Source: Chara braunii (Eukaryota > Streptophyta > Charophyceae > Charales > Characeae). From it: a stretch of DNA of 32,942 nt. The position numbers and the translations under genes are program-made. The stretch covers positions 583,543-616,484 of the forward strand of contig BFEA01000270.1 of assembly GCA_003427395.1 (NCBI GenBank). The letters run 5' to 3'. The notes beneath the pieces were generated by a model that saw only the letters and a program-made list of their open reading frames with translations, did no database searches and was not told where the DNA came from. Of this stretch, positions 1 through 10,163 are shown in pieces. Each line of letters opens with the position of its first letter. Within the stretch, counting starts at the first letter, position 1.

Positions 1-48
1 CTTAGCAAGAATCTAAGGGGACAGGTCCGATTGATTAAAGGAGAAAAG

Positions 49-2823
49 ATGGCTAATCAAACGCATGCCACGGCTCCAACCGATCAGGAATCACCCGAGA
101 AGACTGTCAATGTTATCGATAACGAAGCTCTCAAATTCCTAATTGAAAAGACGAAGGTCCAAGGAATCGAGTCCACTGAAAAACAGATAGTGGAAGGCAA
201 AGAAGAAGAAGTGGTTATATGGAAATACCCGGAAGAGAAAATCGCCGAGCTGGATGAACTTCATGAAAACCACGGCGTGGTGTTTAACTTCGCACGCCAC
301 GGGGCAGATCTCCAGCCAGCGGAGAAAAGAAAATGGGTAATCGAAACAATTCGGAAGGAACCAAGATGCAAACTGATAGGTGACACTTTCTCGCTGCAAA
401 ACCTGGGCCGGAACAATATCATGGTGTTATTCATACATGAGGATCACGCGAGGATCGCAGCTGAAATGCAATCCAGAAACTGCCACGGCTCAGTTTGTAC
501 GATCACAAGGTGGAAAAAACTCTCAGCCCAGAGACAGACCCGAGGATTCGCAGTCTCCTACAAACAGACCTTAATGAAGGAGAACTTCTGGGTTCAATTC
601 GACAACATTCAACCAGGCTTCCACGGATTACTAGTGGATAGGCTCGAGAGACAATACACAGCGAACGAAGTTCTGAAATGGATTCTTCCGACGCCAAACT
701 TTCTAGCACCTCACTGTGGCACTTTGACAGCAATCCTGGATGTACAGACGGATGATCCCCCTGTTTTCGCACAGGTCTGGAAGTTCCAGATTGAGAACAG
801 GGTGATTGAAGTAAGGATTTCTACAAGAGCTTCACCGATTTGCTTTCGATGCAGAGGAAAAGGCCACCTGGGCACTGACCTGAGTTGTCCCAAGTTTCCG
901 AAGCAAGCGAAAGAAAGAAAACTTATACCGAACATGCTGGTAGAAGTGGAAGATGCACCCGGTATTTGGTATGTGGCTGATTCGTGTTATGATGGTTGGG
1001 TCTTTGATGACAACCTCGATGAACCTGACTGGGTCTGGCACTTTGCAGACCAGTCCCCCCCCACCAAAAAACCGGACATTTTCCCCCCAGCTGATAGTAG
1101 ATGGCAGAAGAAAGCAACCGGGAAAGTTAAAGGCAACCCAACGAAGATCAACACAAGCCCCATTACGGACTCACGGCTGATCAGGGAGGAAAAAGCGAGG
1201 GAGGATTTGTTGTGGGATCTTGACACAGTAAGGGAGCAGATCGAACAGGAGTACAACAAGGAGCCAGACTCTTTCAGAGAACTACTGAAGCAAGTAATAC
1301 AGCAAACTTACAAGAGAAGGAACAAATCACAAGCTGACAACAAACGCCAACTACAAGGCGATGTTGGGTCGTCTGAGAAAGAATCTGGCCCAAAGAGGAG
1401 GGCTGAGGAATCAGCAGGAAGAAAGGAAACGAGACTGACAGAAACAGGGGCCGAAGGGGAAGGAATGGACTTGGATTTGACGGGAGGTCAGGCAGACAAA
1501 GATTCTGAGGGGAAGGATACAGCTCCAAAAGCAACCCCCACGAAAGAGGAGGACGCTTCCACACAGTCCCTTACTTGGCTCAGAGACTATGTGGAGTGGG
1601 CGAAAAGGGAAAGAGAACATGCATTTGATATCCGTGTAGCCTGCTTGAAACACACAGAGAGATCCCAGGCGAACGAAAAAAGAGATGCATCAGCAGGAAG
1701 CAATAGCTCCTCTAACCAGTACGAAATCCTCAAGAAAGTCAAATTTGAAGAATTCTCTGAATATGCGGCTTTCAGATACGCGGAGAAGAAAAGGGCAAGG
1801 GAACGAGGAACTGAGGACAAGGACAAGACCATCCCCACAGCCAAGGACAACGTCCAGGACTTACGACCCAAGGCAAGGAAATTGGGCAAGAACCAGAAAC
1901 GGAAGGAAACTAACAATGATCAAACCGAGGCGGAAGAGAAATCGGAACGAGACCTCTTAGAGAAAGAGGCGGTTGTAGTTCTGTCTCAGACTGAAAAATT
2001 GAAGAAGTGGAGCAAAGAATATGCACCCGAATTCACTACCATCTCGCAGATTGCTGGTGGAAGGGCCTCAATGGTTTCAAAATCAGCCAAAGCGGCTCGA
2101 AGAACACTGAGGAACATCAGACCTCTCATTGCAGCTAGATACGTATCAAACGCAAAGGAGTGGCAGATCGCAACGGATGTAGCCTTCAAAATCCCCCACT
2201 TTGTTGAGGGGGAAAACGTGGCGAAGGTACAGGTAACACTGGAATCCCCACTGGGTCTCTTTGAGACAGTAGCCTTGGAATCAAACCCGATCGACTCCAG
2301 CTCACAAGATGAAACAGGAAGTGTCAAATATGGCAAGGGTAAGATGACCAGAAATTCACCGAGGGCCTTTTCTCCCCTGATAGCCAAGATGTCAGAATCA
2401 ACAAAGTTGAAAACAGGGATGATCTGGAAACCGTGGCGAACAATGGCTGAAGTCCCTTACAACATCCTAGCCGGTATCGGTGTTTTGGCAGAGCTGATGG
2501 CCTCAACCGTGGCTCAAATTGTCCAATCAGGACAATTGGAAGGGGACGAGGGTCTAGATGCAAGAGCATTTGCCCTGGATTGTGACAGGTTCTACAGAAG
2601 TGACGCCTCCGACTGTTCTGAGTGGGAAGGGGACGATGAAGGTGAGACCCTGGGCCGGGACACTGATCTAGATAAGGATGAGAATGGCCAATTTGACCCA
2701 GAGAGTCCTGACAAGGCAGGACACTCTGCAGTCTCTCCAGCCAAGGACAGTGGGTTAGGCTTGTCTCAGGCGAGAACTGGGGACGGGGCAAGCACGGGCA
2801 CCTCTCCACTTTCCCCTACCTAG
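49..2823 (+). CDS. LINE-A ORF1 protein (RRM/DUF4283-like, zinc knuckle), 924 aa
   Basis: The ORF is open for its whole length. I take the ATG at 49 (MANQTHATAP) as start, though the frame is also open back to base 1, so an earlier start outside the window is possible. Residues ~75-240 resemble the DUF4283/RRM-like region of plant LINE ORF1 proteins. A zinc knuckle follows at C265, C268, H273, C280, with spacing CX2CX4HX6C rather than the retroviral CX2CX4HX4C. The remainder is long and charged (Lys/Glu-rich, residues ~350-660), then a more ordered part around residues 670-830 and an acidic, Ser-rich end. ORF1 proteins of this type bind LINE RNA to form the ribonucleoprotein used in retrotransposition; that role is family knowledge. 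The C-terminal two thirds match nothing I recognise. The gap to the ORF2 ATG is 44 bases. At 924 aa it is longer than most plant L1 ORF1 proteins known to me. Confidence 0.88.
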   Translation: MANQTHATAPTDQESPEKTVNVIDNEALKFLIEKTKVQGIESTEKQIVEGKEEEVVIWKYPEEKIAELDELHENHGVVFNFARHGADLQPAEKRKWVIETIRKEPRCKLIGDTFSLQNLGRNNIMVLFIHEDHARIAAEMQSRNCHGSVCTITRWKKLSAQRQTRGFAVSYKQTLMKENFWVQFDNIQPGFHGLLVDRLERQYTANEVLKWILPTPNFLAPHCGTLTAILDVQTDDPPVFAQVWKFQIENRVIEVRISTRASPICFRCRGKGHLGTDLSCPKFPKQAKERKLIPNMLVEVEDAPGIWYVADSCYDGWVFDDNLDEPDWVWHFADQSPPTKKPDIFPPADSRWQKKATGKVKGNPTKINTSPITDSRLIREEKAREDLLWDLDTVREQIEQEYNKEPDSFRELLKQVIQQTYKRRNKSQADNKRQLQGDVGSSEKESGPKRRAEESAGRKETRLTETGAEGEGMDLDLTGGQADKDSEGKDTAPKATPTKEEDASTQSLTWLRDYVEWAKREREHAFDIRVACLKHTERSQANEKRDASAGSNSSSNQYEILKKVKFEEFSEYAAFRYAEKKRARERGTEDKDKTIPTAKDNVQDLRPKARKLGKNQKRKETNNDQTEAEEKSERDLLEKEAVVVLSQTEKLKKWSKEYAPEFTTISQIAGGRASMVSKSAKAARRTLRNIRPLIAARYVSNAKEWQIATDVAFKIPHFVEGENVAKVQVTLESPLGLFETVALESNPIDSSSQDETGSVKYGKGKMTRNSPRAFSPLIAKMSESTKLKTGMIWKPWRTMAEVPYNILAGIGVLAELMASTVAQIVQSGQLEGDEGLDARAFALDCDRFYRSDASDCSEWEGDDEGETLGRDTDLDKDENGQFDPESPDKAGHSAVSPAKDSGLGLSQARTGDGASTGTSPLSPT

Positions 2824-2867
2824 ACAGTCCGGGCCGAGAGTCTCTCTAATCTGATCCAGCTGCAGCT

Positions 2868-3941
2868 ATGGAGAGCTACAGAGGAAGAGCAAATGAGGTA
2901 AGAGGCCACACAGATTGGAAGAATCAAGGATTAGTCCTCAGAAGCTGGAATGTTAACGGATTAGGGAACATATTAGAAAGAGAAGATAAGTGGAACTATA
3001 TACTATCCGGGATATCAATGAGGGAAGGGAAGCTAGCTGATATAGTGCTATTGCAGGAAACACACCTCACCTTCTCAACAACACACAACAGAATTCGATC
3101 TTATATGGCAAGAAAACTAGGCGGCCTGAAGGAAGAAATTTGGTCGGTTGACTCTGAAACTAGCACCAAGGGAACGACCATCCTGATTCCCAAATCCTCC
3201 CGCCTATATGCAGCAAGCTCGGCTGTCGACAAGAGAGCCGACCTCACTGAAGGAAGATGGTGTATGCTACATCTGAAATCGAAGGAAGAGGAATTCTTAC
3301 TCTTCAACATCTATGCCCCAAACTCGCCAACCGAAAGAACGTCCTTTCTAAGACAAATCAGAAACCTGATTCCCCCATTTACCCCATGTATTCTGGCAGG
3401 AGACTAGAATTCTACAATAGACCCATCAGTGGACCGTATTTCTCGATCCTCCACCATCCCAAACTTATCAGAAGCAACACCAATCCAGGAAATGATGCTG
3501 AACCACAACTTGGCAGACCCTCATAGAATCCTGCACGCCAACAAGAGAACCTTCACCTTCGTCAAGAAGAACCATGCCAACCATATGGCCTTTTCACGAA
3601 TCGACTACTGCCTAGTGTCCGAAGTCCTGATGGGGGAAGTCAAGGAAGCCGAAGTATTACCACTGGCTCCATATTCTGGGCTGGATCACAAACCAATTGA
3701 ACTAGTCATATCCTTTGACAAAGTGGTTTCAAAGGGAGCCAGCTTCCACAAGCTCAACAACTCTCTCCTGTTGAGTAAAACTTTCCAAAACGAAGTTTGC
3801 GACTGCTGGCAAGGGTTGAGGTCGGTACACCTTAGCACTATTCCTCGATGGGAATGGTTTCAGAAGAGCTACTCGATCCTTTCAGACACTGTGGCCAAAG
3901 TGTCTAGGAAGCTAGCGTCGATAAGGAAACAAAGAAAGTAG
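2868..3941 (+). pseudogene. LINE-A ORF2, APE endonuclease domain (broken)
   Basis: The start is a true ATG at 2868. AP-endonuclease motifs appear in order: SWNVNGLG, LLQETHL, the GRW block, NIYAPN, then ILAGD. The stop TAG at 3405-3407 falls exactly where the phenylalanine of the catalytic GDFN motif belongs. The frame continues unchanged after it (N next) through SRIDYCL at ~3597 and the GLDHKP motif at ~3679 to a second stop at 3939-3941. A third in-frame stop, TGA, is at 4029-4031. This domain nicks target DNA to prime reverse transcription in LINEs. All residues expected for catalysis except that phenylalanine can be seen, so the domain died recently relative to the rest of ORF2. Confidence 0.9.
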
Positions 3942-4037
3942 TCATTAGAATTTGCACTTAAAATAGTTGAATCTAACCTGACAAACAACCCCGCCTCTCA
4001 ACTTTATATCGAGATCTTCGACAAGGCTTGAGAGGAA

Positions 4038-5617
4038 TTGGCCATGTGGAAATGGTGGGATCTGAAAGGCCTCCAAATAAGAGCAAGAATGTGTGAGTAC
4101 GAACTAAGCAACTCAATGACTAAACACTTCTTTGCCCGAATTAAAGCTAATTCGAGAGCTGGCACGATAGAAGGCCTGAGGTCACACACACCTCCCGAAA
4201 CGGTGAAAACAGATAGTGAAGGGATGCTTGAGATAGCCAACAAGTTCTACAAGGAGCTATACCAGTCCAAGACGGGGGCACCAATACCCATCAACATCAG
4301 AGAAGCAAGGCAGAAAATGCTACAATACCTGGAGCGAACAATTCCACCTGACCAGGCTGAAGCGCTTGACAAGCCCTTCACATCGGATGAAATACTTCGG
4401 GCTCTACAAAGTATGAACAATAATACGACCCCAGGAATTGATGGCTTAACAAAAGAGTTCTGGGAAAAATTCTGGCCCTTGCTAGGTAATGACTTACTAA
4501 ACTTCTATAATGACAGTTGGGCCCGGGGGGGCTGGGTAATCTTCTCAGCAGCAGCGTGATCACGCTACTCTACAAAAAGGGCGAAAAAGACGACATTAGA
4601 AATTACAGGCCCATATCGTTGCTAACCCTCCCATATAAGATCTTGGCCAAGACCTTGTCTAACCGGATCATCAAGATCACCAACCAATGCTTCCACATTG
4701 ACCAAACAGGATTCATCCCGGGTCGATATATCCTGGACCATGTTATGACATTGAATGAGTCTGTAAGAAAAGTCAGAGAAAGGAAAATAAATGCCGCCAT
4801 TCTCTTCTTTGATTTTGAGATGGCATACTATCAAGTCAACTGGGACTTTATGGAAGCAAGCATGGAAAGAACGGGAGTCAGACCGAACTTCAGGAAACGG
4901 GTCAGGATACCCTACAAAGATGCAGTTGGTTGTGTCCAAGTCAATGGACTGTTGTCAGATTGCTATCCGATTTCCCGCTCGGTCCGCCAAGGGGACGCTC
5001 TAGCTCCGTCAATCTTCCTTTTCGTAATGGAGGCAATCGCATCCTTCCTGCGCAAGGATCTGTCAATCTAGAGACTAACCAGCACCGATGTAGGCTCGGC
5101 CCACCAGATGGATTTCCCCGCAGCCATCATGTTCGCCGATGATTTAACAGTTCTAATCAGAGCATCAGACTCCTCTTTCAGAACACTAGCCAAAGCAATG
5201 GAGGCATTCAGGTTAGCCTCAGAAATGAAGATCAATTGGGGGAAAACAATTGGCTGGTGGCTCTCCGATGACGAACCCCTTTCTCTGCAAGGAGGTGAGG
5301 CGGCTAAGACATGGCAAACACCGGACACACCCACACGTTATCTAGGTATCCTGATGACGAAAGAAGGACTGGCACCCCAAATGGGCCCAACTATGCTGGC
5401 CAAACAGATTATCAAAATCGGAAGATGGGGCAACGCCTTCACTTCCCTTATAGGCGGAGCACTGGTTCTCAATACGTCGGTCTTCTCAATAATGTGGTAT
5501 ATTGCCTCTATCTGGACAGTTCCTGATAGCTCGATTAAGGAGCTGAACAGACGGGCCAGGATTTACCTTTGGACAGGAGACCCCAACAAAGACAAGTGCA
5601 TATCTAAGATAGCCTAG
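4038..5617 (+). pseudogene. LINE-A ORF2, reverse transcriptase domain (broken)
   Basis: RT blocks are visible in order: TPGIDGLTKEFW, then TLLYKKGEKDDIRNYRPIS, QTGFIPGRY, motif A FFDFEMAYY, motif B SVRQGDALAPS, motif C FADDL at 5132-5146, and the thumb region to 5617. The frame changes once, around 4525-4545 in the run of G after GCCC, moving from the frame of 4038 to that of 4517. In-frame TAG stops lie at 5069-5071, just before motif C, and at 5615-5617, where related LINEs carry tryptophan ahead of the GGLGI block. Motif A keeps its first aspartate but the usual KAYD is AYY. The domain copies LINE RNA at the nicked target; this copy cannot produce a full protein. Confidence 0.92.
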
Positions 5618-7270
5618 CACTACGTCACAAGGAGGCCACGAGATGGGGGCCTGGGAATCATTGACCCCGAAACAGAAACGAAAGCTCTGCAAATTAAATG
5701 GATCATCAAACTGCTGATGAATCCGGACAACGTCGGGAGTAACTTGGCGCTGGACAGTATCAGATCAGTAGCTCCTGTTCCCTCCCCGAACGACATGTCA
5801 GGCCTATTTTGGGTAATGAACAAAGAATGGGTGATATCTACAGGACGAAGGAATCGGACGAGGAACAACGGACCCGAAGATCATCGGCCGCCCACCCCCT
5901 ACTGGTCGGCATTGCTTCGATCATGGAGGAAAATAATCCCTAACAAGATAAACAAACCTAAGTCTAAAGATGAAGTACTAAGACAACCGCTCTTCGGGAA
6001 TGAATGGCCGACGAATGAAGCCAACAATCCACTTTTCCTAGAACAGAGATGGCTATCGTGGATCAAGAATGGTATCTGGAAAGTAGACCACTTGTGGATG
6101 GAGGAGAAAAAAGACTGGATAACAGAACAAGAAGCTAGTGCTCGTCTGAAAGGTTGCCACAGACGAGAGACCAATCTCCAATACATACTCAATCGTATTC
6201 CTCAAGAATGGAAAGATATCCCGGTAAAAGATGAGTCCTTGAGACCGGGCGAATGGGGTCTTTTGATTCAAGACACATCCCCTACTAGAGCCTATCAATT
6301 CTCTCACATGCAGCAAGGCTCACATACCAAAGCCAGTTTTCTCTCCTTCCCGGTCTCCTTCACCAATACGGACAGGCCAGCTATTTTCAACGACAATGTA
6401 GAATCAACTATATTGGACTCCTTCCTCCTAAGAAAAGTAAGGGTCCTAGGCTCATGGCCTAAGGAAATTTTCAGACCGGATACGGCAATCCGATCCCTGG
6501 AGTTCGACCCACTCCGCCTGGAAGCCAAATTCCACCAGCAACTTCAAATCAAAAGTCCCGATCCAGGACTACTCAGTTAAACTTGGGTACAGACTGTCTC
6601 TGAAGACCAAAAACCCAGATCCAATCATCAAAAACAGATGGTGGAATCTCGTGGGTCAAGAAGTAGACAAAATCACACGAATACATTGGGAAAAATTCAA
6701 ACGTATCAGACCAATCAAGATCAAAAGCTTGCAATGGCTGATTGTATATGCAAGTAACGCAGCCCTGCCGGTGAACCAATGGCTACACATTAGACGGAAA
6801 ACCACAGACCCAGACAATTCAGAATTATGTGCAGTCTGCTCTGAAGGCTCGGTAGAAGATATAGTCCACTGCCTAGTCTCTGTAAAGAAGCAACCAAATA
6901 CTGGACGAGAGCGTCTTCACTCTGGGATTCCCTCTTCTCATCTCCTTTTCCCAAACAACCCATTCAACTGCTCCTCTTGACTAACATCCCTGATCAGGCT
7001 CGGAAGGTTGAGAGGACCTGGTTTGAACTCATCAGAAAGGTGACCCTATGGGTCATATGGAAGGAGAGATGCAGTTGAACAATTGAAGGACTCTCGAACC
7101 CACGGGAGAAAGTGTGGATAGAAACTAAAATAATGGTTCAAGCCGAGATCCTGTGCAGATGGCGGAAGATCAAACGAGCCTGGTCCGAAGACGAAGAACA
7201 GCGAAACAAGGAGAGACAAAGATTCTACAGGAGCTGGCTGGTTGATGGCAAGATTGGAGAACTGCGATAG
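5618..7270 (+). pseudogene. LINE-A ORF2, C-terminal region with zf-RVT-like finger (broken)
   Basis: Reading resumes in frame after the 5615 stop (RRPRDGGLGI at ~5630) and stays open to 6580. The conserved block RQPLFGN at ~5981 is shared with LINE-C. A frameshift near 6575 leads into KLGYRLSLKT. The finger CAVC...H...C is at about 6829-6876. A further frameshift around 6880 leads to LWVIWKERC at ~7050, the hallmark LW.IW.ER. block near the C-terminus of such proteins. A TGA at 7077-7079 interrupts, and the same frame then runs to a TAG at 7268-7270, which I take as the natural end. The function of the C-terminal finger is thought to be RNA or DNA binding during target-primed reverse transcription. 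Confidence 0.82.
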
Positions 7271-7883
7271 GACTGGGTATGCTGGAAAGAATGGCATAAT
7301 TCAAATCCAGGAAGGGGTTCCCAACATCAGACGTCTCTGGAAGGCTTAAGCACTTCCTAGGCTGCATTAGAGGTTTAACATAACCCAGGGGGTACAAACG
7401 ACGTGGAAAAGGATGACAAGTCTGACAACTCTGGAACATGTACGGGGGTCGCCAAGGAGGATCCCATCTTAGAGATTCGGAAGCTTACTAGCACCGGCCA
7501 ATACCCAATTTTGACGTTCTGACGATAAGATTGCAGACTGAGGGTGTAAGATTCATTGTTAACTGTCGATCGTCCAAAGGTGGGGCGAAGTGGCTTATGG
7601 GAAGGACCAGGTTGGGCAAGGCCAACAGGGGTGATCTTTCTAGGGTCTATTGCTTTATCTGACAGATCTGGATTCCGGATCTGAGAGGAAAGAGTGGGAC
7701 AAGGCAAGCTGACAGTCAATCCTCCTGTGGTGGAGCAATCAATGTTGCTCAGGGGTCCTTCGGCCTGATGGAAGGAAGCGTGTGTGATTGTTAATTGTTG
7801 TAATGTATTTTGACTTGCCGGTGGAATAGGAACCGGACTGACGCTCCCCAAAAAAGAAGGAGCCAGGTCCATAAGGTCCTGTT
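7271..7883 (+). other. LINE-A 3' UTR
   Basis: No coding signal is visible between the presumed ORF2 end and the A-rich tail. The last ~70 bases hold a 5-bp stem, 9-nt loop hairpin (7818-7836, CCGGT...ACCGG), then GACGCTCCCC and GAAGGAGCC (7840-7864). The same arrangement ends the SINE-like repeats later in the window, so this stretch is probably the reverse-transcriptase recognition end. Confidence 0.7.
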
Positions 7884-7910
7884 TAAAAAAATAAAAAAAT
7901 AAAAAAAAAA
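7884..7910 (+). repeat. LINE-A A-rich 3' tail
   Basis: The tail has the form TAAAAAAA repeated, ending in ten A. It marks the 3' end of the retroposed copy. Confidence 0.85.
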
Positions 7911-8214
7911 TCTAGTGTGAGATCGGAGCAAGCTGAGGATACACCAATACAAACGACTCCGTTACGCACGCATAAAAGAAACATGAAGATGAATACATCA
8001 TATTACGATCAACCAACCACGCGGCCAACCCTCGACGCGTTTCGTCTATCACGCACATAGATTCATTAGGACGACAGATCAAAAGATGCTGCCATACTAC
8101 TGATAGGGGCCATACCAATGCCTTGCCCCTATATATAGCTATCCTATACCCAATCTACACACCATCCACGCACAGGCGCAACCGAAACCAAAGGCCATCA
8201 CAACCAAACGGAAG
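7911..8214. other. unassigned spacer between LINE-A tail and LINE-B
   Basis: About 300 bases with no coding signal and no similarity that I can see to the adjacent LINEs. A TATA-like CTATATATAG lies near 8129-8138. It could be host DNA or a fragment of another repeat. Confidence 0.4.
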
Positions 8215-9862
8215 GAGAGAAACATATTTGTCAAAAACAGAAAGAGACGCCCCCATAATTCTCAGTGGGGCCTCCAGGGGTAACCATTGTACCTTGAGGG
8301 ACTCGGGTGGACGATCTCCATTAGAGTGGATCCACCACCCTTGAGTTTTATTTCCCCAATTGACTATCATATCTGAGACAACCGAGAATTTGTCCAGCAT
8401 ATTCTTGATTTCATCCATATTTTCAGTTGAGGCTTCCATCATGATGGTCAGATCATCTGCGAACATGGAGGCTATAGGAATCGCTTCCTCAGGTATGCCA
8501 GAGATATGAAGGCGTTTAATGTTGTGATTAACTCTAAGATTGACCCCAGAGCTTCCATTACAATTAAGAAAAGAAAAGGGGTCAACGGATCCCCTTGTCT
8601 AACTGACCTCTGGAGATGTATTTTTGGTGACAACAGACCATTAACAAGAATACGTGTAGTAGCATTTATATGCAAAATTTTAACCCATCTTCTCATATTA
8701 GGTCCAAAATTTAACTTTTGCAAACAAGCATCCAAAAATCTCCAATCAACATGGTCATAGGCCTTTTCAAAATCTATAAAAACAAAAGCTGCATTACTTT
8801 TGGATTGGCGTGAGAGTTTGATTACTTCGTTAATTAAGAGAATATTATCCTGTATGTGTCTCTCATTTATGAATCCTGTTTGAGAGGGGTGAATTATATC
8901 AGGCATCACTGGAATCATCCTATTTGCAAACGTTTTTGCCAACAACTTATAAACAACTGTTAGTAAAGTTATTGGTCTATAATTCCTGATGTTTGCCTTA
9001 TTCCTTTTTTGTACAGTAAGGTAAGTATTCCTTGACTCACTATTTCACCCATCTTACCTGATTCCCAAACCTCTTGAAAGTATTGCATTAAGTCTGATGA
9101 AAAAGAAGACCACATAGCTTTCCAAGCTTCTTTCGGAAGGTCATCCACCCCCGGAGTCTTATCTTCCTCCATTTGTATTAAGGTTGTCAAAATTTCATCC
9201 TTCATTAGTGGTTTTTCTAGAGTGTCACGTTGTTATCGGCTAATGGATTGAAAAAGTGGTCCCAGAAAGAGACGAATGACTTGATCATCCTTTTGAAAAT
9301 AGGTGGGATCTTTAGATGAGAGAAATAGTTTTTTGAAAAAATCATAGGCTACTTTTAAACTAGATGCAAAGGATATAGCCATCGAGGGATCTTGAGAAAT
9401 ATTAGGATAAAAAATACTTTCTATGGATGTGCGTTTGGCTCGTGACCGGGCCATAGCAAAAAAGAATGTATCCATTTGCCCTGTAGAAGAAAATCTTGAT
9501 AGCTTACCTCTGATTAGTCGGCCTTGCCAACGATGTTGCGCAAAGGTTAACAGTTGGTTCCTAAGCTCTTGGATATTGATAGTATGGGAAGATTCACCAA
9601 GTTGTTTATGAGATTCATAATTTAGAAATTGTTCTTAAATATTCATTTCTTATAGATATTTATTCCTTGCTTGTAGTTTTGAATACTCATTGCATTGTTT
9701 TGCAATAAAAACCAGACCATTATTAAACCAAGAAATGTAGGAATCTTGTTTCTCTCTTGTTGATTGTCAATATTCCCACACATCGGATAAGTATTTCTTA
9801 ACTAACTATGAGATAACAGGGATGTATTAAGTTTATAAAAACCCTTCCCTTGATCTGGTTTC
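8215..9862 (-). pseudogene. LINE-B ORF2, linker and reverse transcriptase (broken, 3' truncated)
   Basis: After the MITE junction the frame runs through LNTSLL, then degraded sequence to MDTFFFAMARSRAKR (9475), which matches LINE-C MDSDFFGLAKVRGKR. RT blocks follow: QMEEDKTPGVDDLPKEAW and ILTLLYKKG (9205-8969), a frameshift, MLAKTFANRM and QTGFINERHI, motif A FVFIDFEKAYDHVDW, motif B SVRQGDPLTPF (8945-8472), a short frameshift, then motif C MFADDLTIMMEA at ~8466. Catalytic aspartates in motifs A and C are kept. Similarity to LINE-C ends after WLPLEAPLRIMG. Three or more frameshifts exclude function. Confidence 0.9.
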
Positions 9863-9870
9863 TTCTTGAA

Positions 9871-10163
9871 CTGACATTTCGTTAAAACTGACATTTTTTT
9901 TTAAATTCACGAAAGTTAACTTAGTAAAAAATTCATTGCTCATTGGGTGAGAAAGTGGTTATCTCACTTTGTCCATCTGATGTACCTCAACGTAAAGTAC
10001 CGTTAACATACATCCGATGGTCAGATCATCAGGAGTCACCACGACACCCGATGATCTGATCATCCGACGTCATGGGGACAAAAAAACACAAAAATAATGT
10101 TGTTTTTTTGTACGCTAATTTTCATGAATTTAAAAAAAAATGTCAGTTTTAACGAAATGTCAA
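9871..10163. mobile_element. MITE / non-autonomous DNA transposon, 293 bp, 49-bp TIRs, 8-bp TSD
   Basis: The termini are near-perfect inverted repeats of ~49 bp (3 internal mismatches, plus the outermost base). Each begins TGACATTTCGTTAAAACTGA and includes a run of nine T/A. The direct flank TTCTTGAA occurs at 9863-9870 and again at 10164-10171. Removing the element and one flank restores the LINE-B reading frame, so this is an authentic insertion and it is younger than LINE-B. An internal inverted repeat (GATGGTCAGATCATC / GATGATCTGATCATC) lies near 10016-10070. There is no transposase ORF. An 8-bp duplication fits hAT-type elements best by family knowledge, but the long T-rich TIR is unusual, so the superfamily is open. 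Confidence 0.9.

Larger units (their letters stand above)
1..7910 (+). mobile_element. LINE-A: L1-type non-LTR retrotransposon, 5' end outside window
   Basis: Two consecutive ORFs (ORF1 49-2823; ORF2 2868-7270, broken) are followed by a ~610-bp 3' UTR and an A-rich tail of TAAAAAAA units ending at 7910, the standard layout of an L1-type LINE. ORF2 has the order APE endonuclease, reverse transcriptase, CX2C...H...C finger. ORF1 is uninterrupted while ORF2 has at least five in-frame stops and several frameshifts, so the copy cannot encode its own reverse transcriptase. The 5' UTR and 5' target duplication lie outside the window, so the insertion site cannot be verified. At protein level it is clearly distinct from LINE-B and LINE-C further along. 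Confidence 0.93.

Noticed and set aside
2324-2809. 161-codon ORF on the minus strand inside LINE-A ORF1
   Set aside because: It is the shadow of a long well-supported ORF1 and has no recognisable domain.
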